From positions 1-37,532 of the forward strand of contig CAYRFQ010000077.1 in assembly GCA_964423615.1 (NCBI GenBank): 37,532 nt of DNA, given 5' to 3'. Within the stretch, counting starts at the first letter, position 1; each line of letters begins with the position of its first letter. The notes beneath the pieces are model-generated. The model saw nothing but the letters and a program-made list of their open reading frames with translations, made no database searches and was not told the DNA's origin. Origin of the DNA: CAYRFQ01 sp964423615 (GTDB lineage Bacteria > Planctomycetota > Planctomycetia > Gemmatales > Gemmataceae). Shown piece by piece: positions 36,211 through 37,532 of the stretch. Both the position numbers and the translations under genes were made by a program.

Positions 36211-36253
36211 ATGGCTTGGAAAGGACAGGTAGGAACAAGACCTCGCTGGAGAC

Positions 36254-36853
36254 TCACGAGGTGGGTTCACGAACAATCGCTCGGATCTCTTGCTTCACCC
36301 AGTGAACAACCTGGTCGAACGGAATGGCTTCCACGGCTTCATTCGTTTCCGAACTTTCTTTTCCAACGACGGAGAGAGGTTTACCAACGAAACGAAGACT
36401 TTTCAACACCTTGCCAACTCGTGCTTCGATGAGATACGCACTCAAACGATGTTCACCGGGCGATGGAAAGACAATTTCTGAGGTGTGTGGCTTCTCGGGT
36501 TGGCTGAGCATGAGGACTAAATCGGTCTCGGCCACTGACTCGGCTCTCCAGTCGTCAGGCAACGAAGCATGCCAGGGATGGAGTTTTCCCTCTTGATCGA
36601 GAATTGCGATACGTGGAATTTGGTCTGCTTGGCGTGGCCATTGGGCCGCCCCTTCGACTGGTTCCAAAGTCGTCGCAGGGGCTAGACTATCGGACCAAAC
36701 TGCGGTCGGTTCTTCCACCGGTCTTTCCGGCCTCAGTTGGGTCTGTTGGGTAGACTCTTCGGAACCGGAGACGAGAACCCCCGGAGTCATGAACAAGTGC
36801 ATACCGACAAACGCGCATAGGCCGCATACCAAACAAATAAGAAGTGTTTTCAT
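36254..36853 (-). CDS. Membrane-anchored or secreted protein, function unknown
   Basis: A 199-residue protein. A hydrophobic N-terminal helix (about 3-22, LLICLVCGLCAFVGMHLFM) could be a signal anchor. The rest is a Pro/Glu-rich linker and then a globular segment (RIAILDQEGKLHPWHASLPDDW and ...GKVLKSLRFVGKPLSVVG). I do not recognise the family. The ATG at 36853 gives a clean hydrophobic N-terminus; a longer frame begins at 36949. No clear ribosome site. It lies downstream of the RTX-type gene on the same strand. Confidence 0.65.
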   Translation of the reverse strand: MKTLLICLVCGLCAFVGMHLFMTPGVLVSGSEESTQQTQLRPERPVEEPTAVWSDSLAPATTLEPVEGAAQWPRQADQIPRIAILDQEGKLHPWHASLPDDWRAESVAETDLVLMLSQPEKPHTSEIVFPSPGEHRLSAYLIEARVGKVLKSLRFVGKPLSVVGKESSETNEAVEAIPFDQVVHWVKQEIRAIVREPTS

Positions 36854-36970
36854 CGCACCGTATCGATAGCAAGGCCATTTCTTACGAATCCGTTCTGACA
36901 ACTTCACCCCGACCAACGGAACGTTGATCCCATCAATCCTAGCACACAAAATTCCTACAATCCGAGAACT

Positions 36971-37532
36971 CTACGAGCAAATTGATGAGTGGCCTTCCAG
37001 AGGAGAGCGCAAAAAAGAACCCACGACAGCAGACCGTGGGTTCTGCGAAAGCAAGAAATGGCATCTTGGAGGAGATGCGGGAATGTCTACAACTGTAGTT
37101 CGCCGGTAAGACGTGCCATTAGTCCCTTGCCAGTAAAGGCGACCGTAGTTGTCGGCCACCAAGTCCGCTGTGTTGGCCCACATGTGTTCGTCGTCTCGAT
37201 ACGAAACATAGTCTTTCGAGACCCAATAGACTTGGCCGGTGGCTGCTTTGTCGAAGGTTCGAATGTTGAACCAACCGGCGACAGTCGTAACTTGACGCCA
37301 GGAAGTTCCGTCGGAGGCAACAACGTACTGAGCACCATCCGAACCCACGGTCACTGGGTCCGAGGTGGTGCCGTCGGCGAGCACGTTCGTCCCTGCTCCA
37401 CCATTCAAAGACGCGCCAGACGTTTCAGCAATGAGCAAGTCGCTTCCGGCCACTCCGTGAACGTGTTCTCCATAAACCGTGTCGTGTCCGCCACCGCCGT
37501 ACAACGTATCGACTCCCGCACCACCATTGGCT
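36971..37532 (-). CDS. RTX-type calcium-binding repeat protein, 3' part only
   Basis: The 5' end runs off the window edge. The visible part begins with NGGAGVDTLYGGGGHDTVYG, which fits the GGxGxD nonapeptide repeats of hemolysin-type proteins. These bind calcium and fold into beta-rolls outside the cell. Then comes a segment with near-repeats (SDGTSWRQVTTVAGWFNIRTF and NGTSYRRTTVV). RTX proteins are usually secreted by type I systems; none is seen here. The frame runs through a terminator-like hairpin, so its last ~25 residues are doubtful; a stop in another frame occurs at 37087. Confidence 0.75.
   Translation of the reverse strand, partial: ANGGAGVDTLYGGGGHDTVYGEHVHGVAGSDLLIAETSGASLNGGAGTNVLADGTTSDPVTVGSDGAQYVVASDGTSWRQVTTVAGWFNIRTFDKAATGQVYWVSKDYVSYRDDEHMWANTADLVADNYGRLYWQGTNGTSYRRTTVVDIPASPPRCHFLLSQNPRSAVVGSFLRSPLEGHSSICS
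37011..37044 (-). terminator. Terminator-like hairpin inside the RTX gene's 3' end
   Basis: A perfect 10-bp stem (AGAACCCACG 37016-37025 with CGTGGGTTCT 37035-37044). On the minus strand it is followed by a run of six Ts (37011-37016 complement). It lies upstream of the annotated stop at 36971. Confidence 0.85.

Overview
The window looks like a chromosomal segment of a planctomycete, probably Gemmataceae or close to it. I infer this from gene content, not from any database search. The markers are a DUF1559 pseudopilin-like protein, a TIGR02996-type protein, a sugar-dehydrogenase/cytochrome c fusion with a C-terminal planctomycete-type heme domain, Ser/Thr kinases with WD40 repeats or a tail anchor, an ECF sigma factor beside a kinase, and a Gemmata-like Rpn (PD-(D/E)XK) gene remnant. 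No rRNA, tRNA or CRISPR array was seen.

Layout. 1-5.8 kb: DUF1559 protein, a small helical protein, a DUF58 protein and a MoxR ATPase that face each other tail to tail, and the TIGR02996 protein. 5.9-9.8 kb: a large secreted three-heme dehydrogenase and a small heat-shock protein. 9.9-16 kb: an orphan PhnD-like binding protein, a TolC-like outer-membrane protein, a Clp_N-ThiD2-ThiE fusion for thiamine synthesis, and a conserved protein of unknown function. 16-18 kb: a decayed zone with a dispersed repeat and a broken Rpn-family gene. 18-22 kb: a tail-anchored Ser/Thr kinase downstream of an FHA-GGDEF diguanylate cyclase. 22-25.1 kb: a two-gene module (SF2 helicase, then DUF932 protein) behind an A/T-rich control region with two promoter-like elements and an operator-like palindrome, closed by a strong terminator. 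25.2-27 kb: a PQQ-type beta-propeller protein and a DUF4276-like remnant. 27-31 kb: a polysaccharide-type ABC exporter (permease and Wzt-like ATPase) enclosing a sulfotransferase-like gene, preceded by an ECF sigma factor. 31.3-34.8 kb: a kinase-WD40 receptor. 34.9-36.2 kb: gene-free DNA with an 11-bp phased repeat array, nested inverted repeats and an IS630-family transposase remnant. 36.2 kb to the end: a small membrane-anchored protein and the 3' end of an RTX-type (calcium-binding repeat) gene.

Working together. The exporter permease, sulfotransferase-like protein and ATPase lie 48-61 bp apart on one strand and probably make and export a modified surface polysaccharide. The sigma factor 69 bp upstream, and the kinase before that, may control it. 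The helicase-DUF932 pair is the best candidate for an uncharacterised module: it resembles phage or plasmid DNA-processing genes, has its own control region and terminator, and is unrelated to its neighbours. The Clp_N-ThiD2-ThiE fusion is the most unusual single protein. Mobile-element decay is concentrated at 16-18 kb and 35.8-36.2 kb, and the two zones share a 55-bp repeat in opposite orientation.
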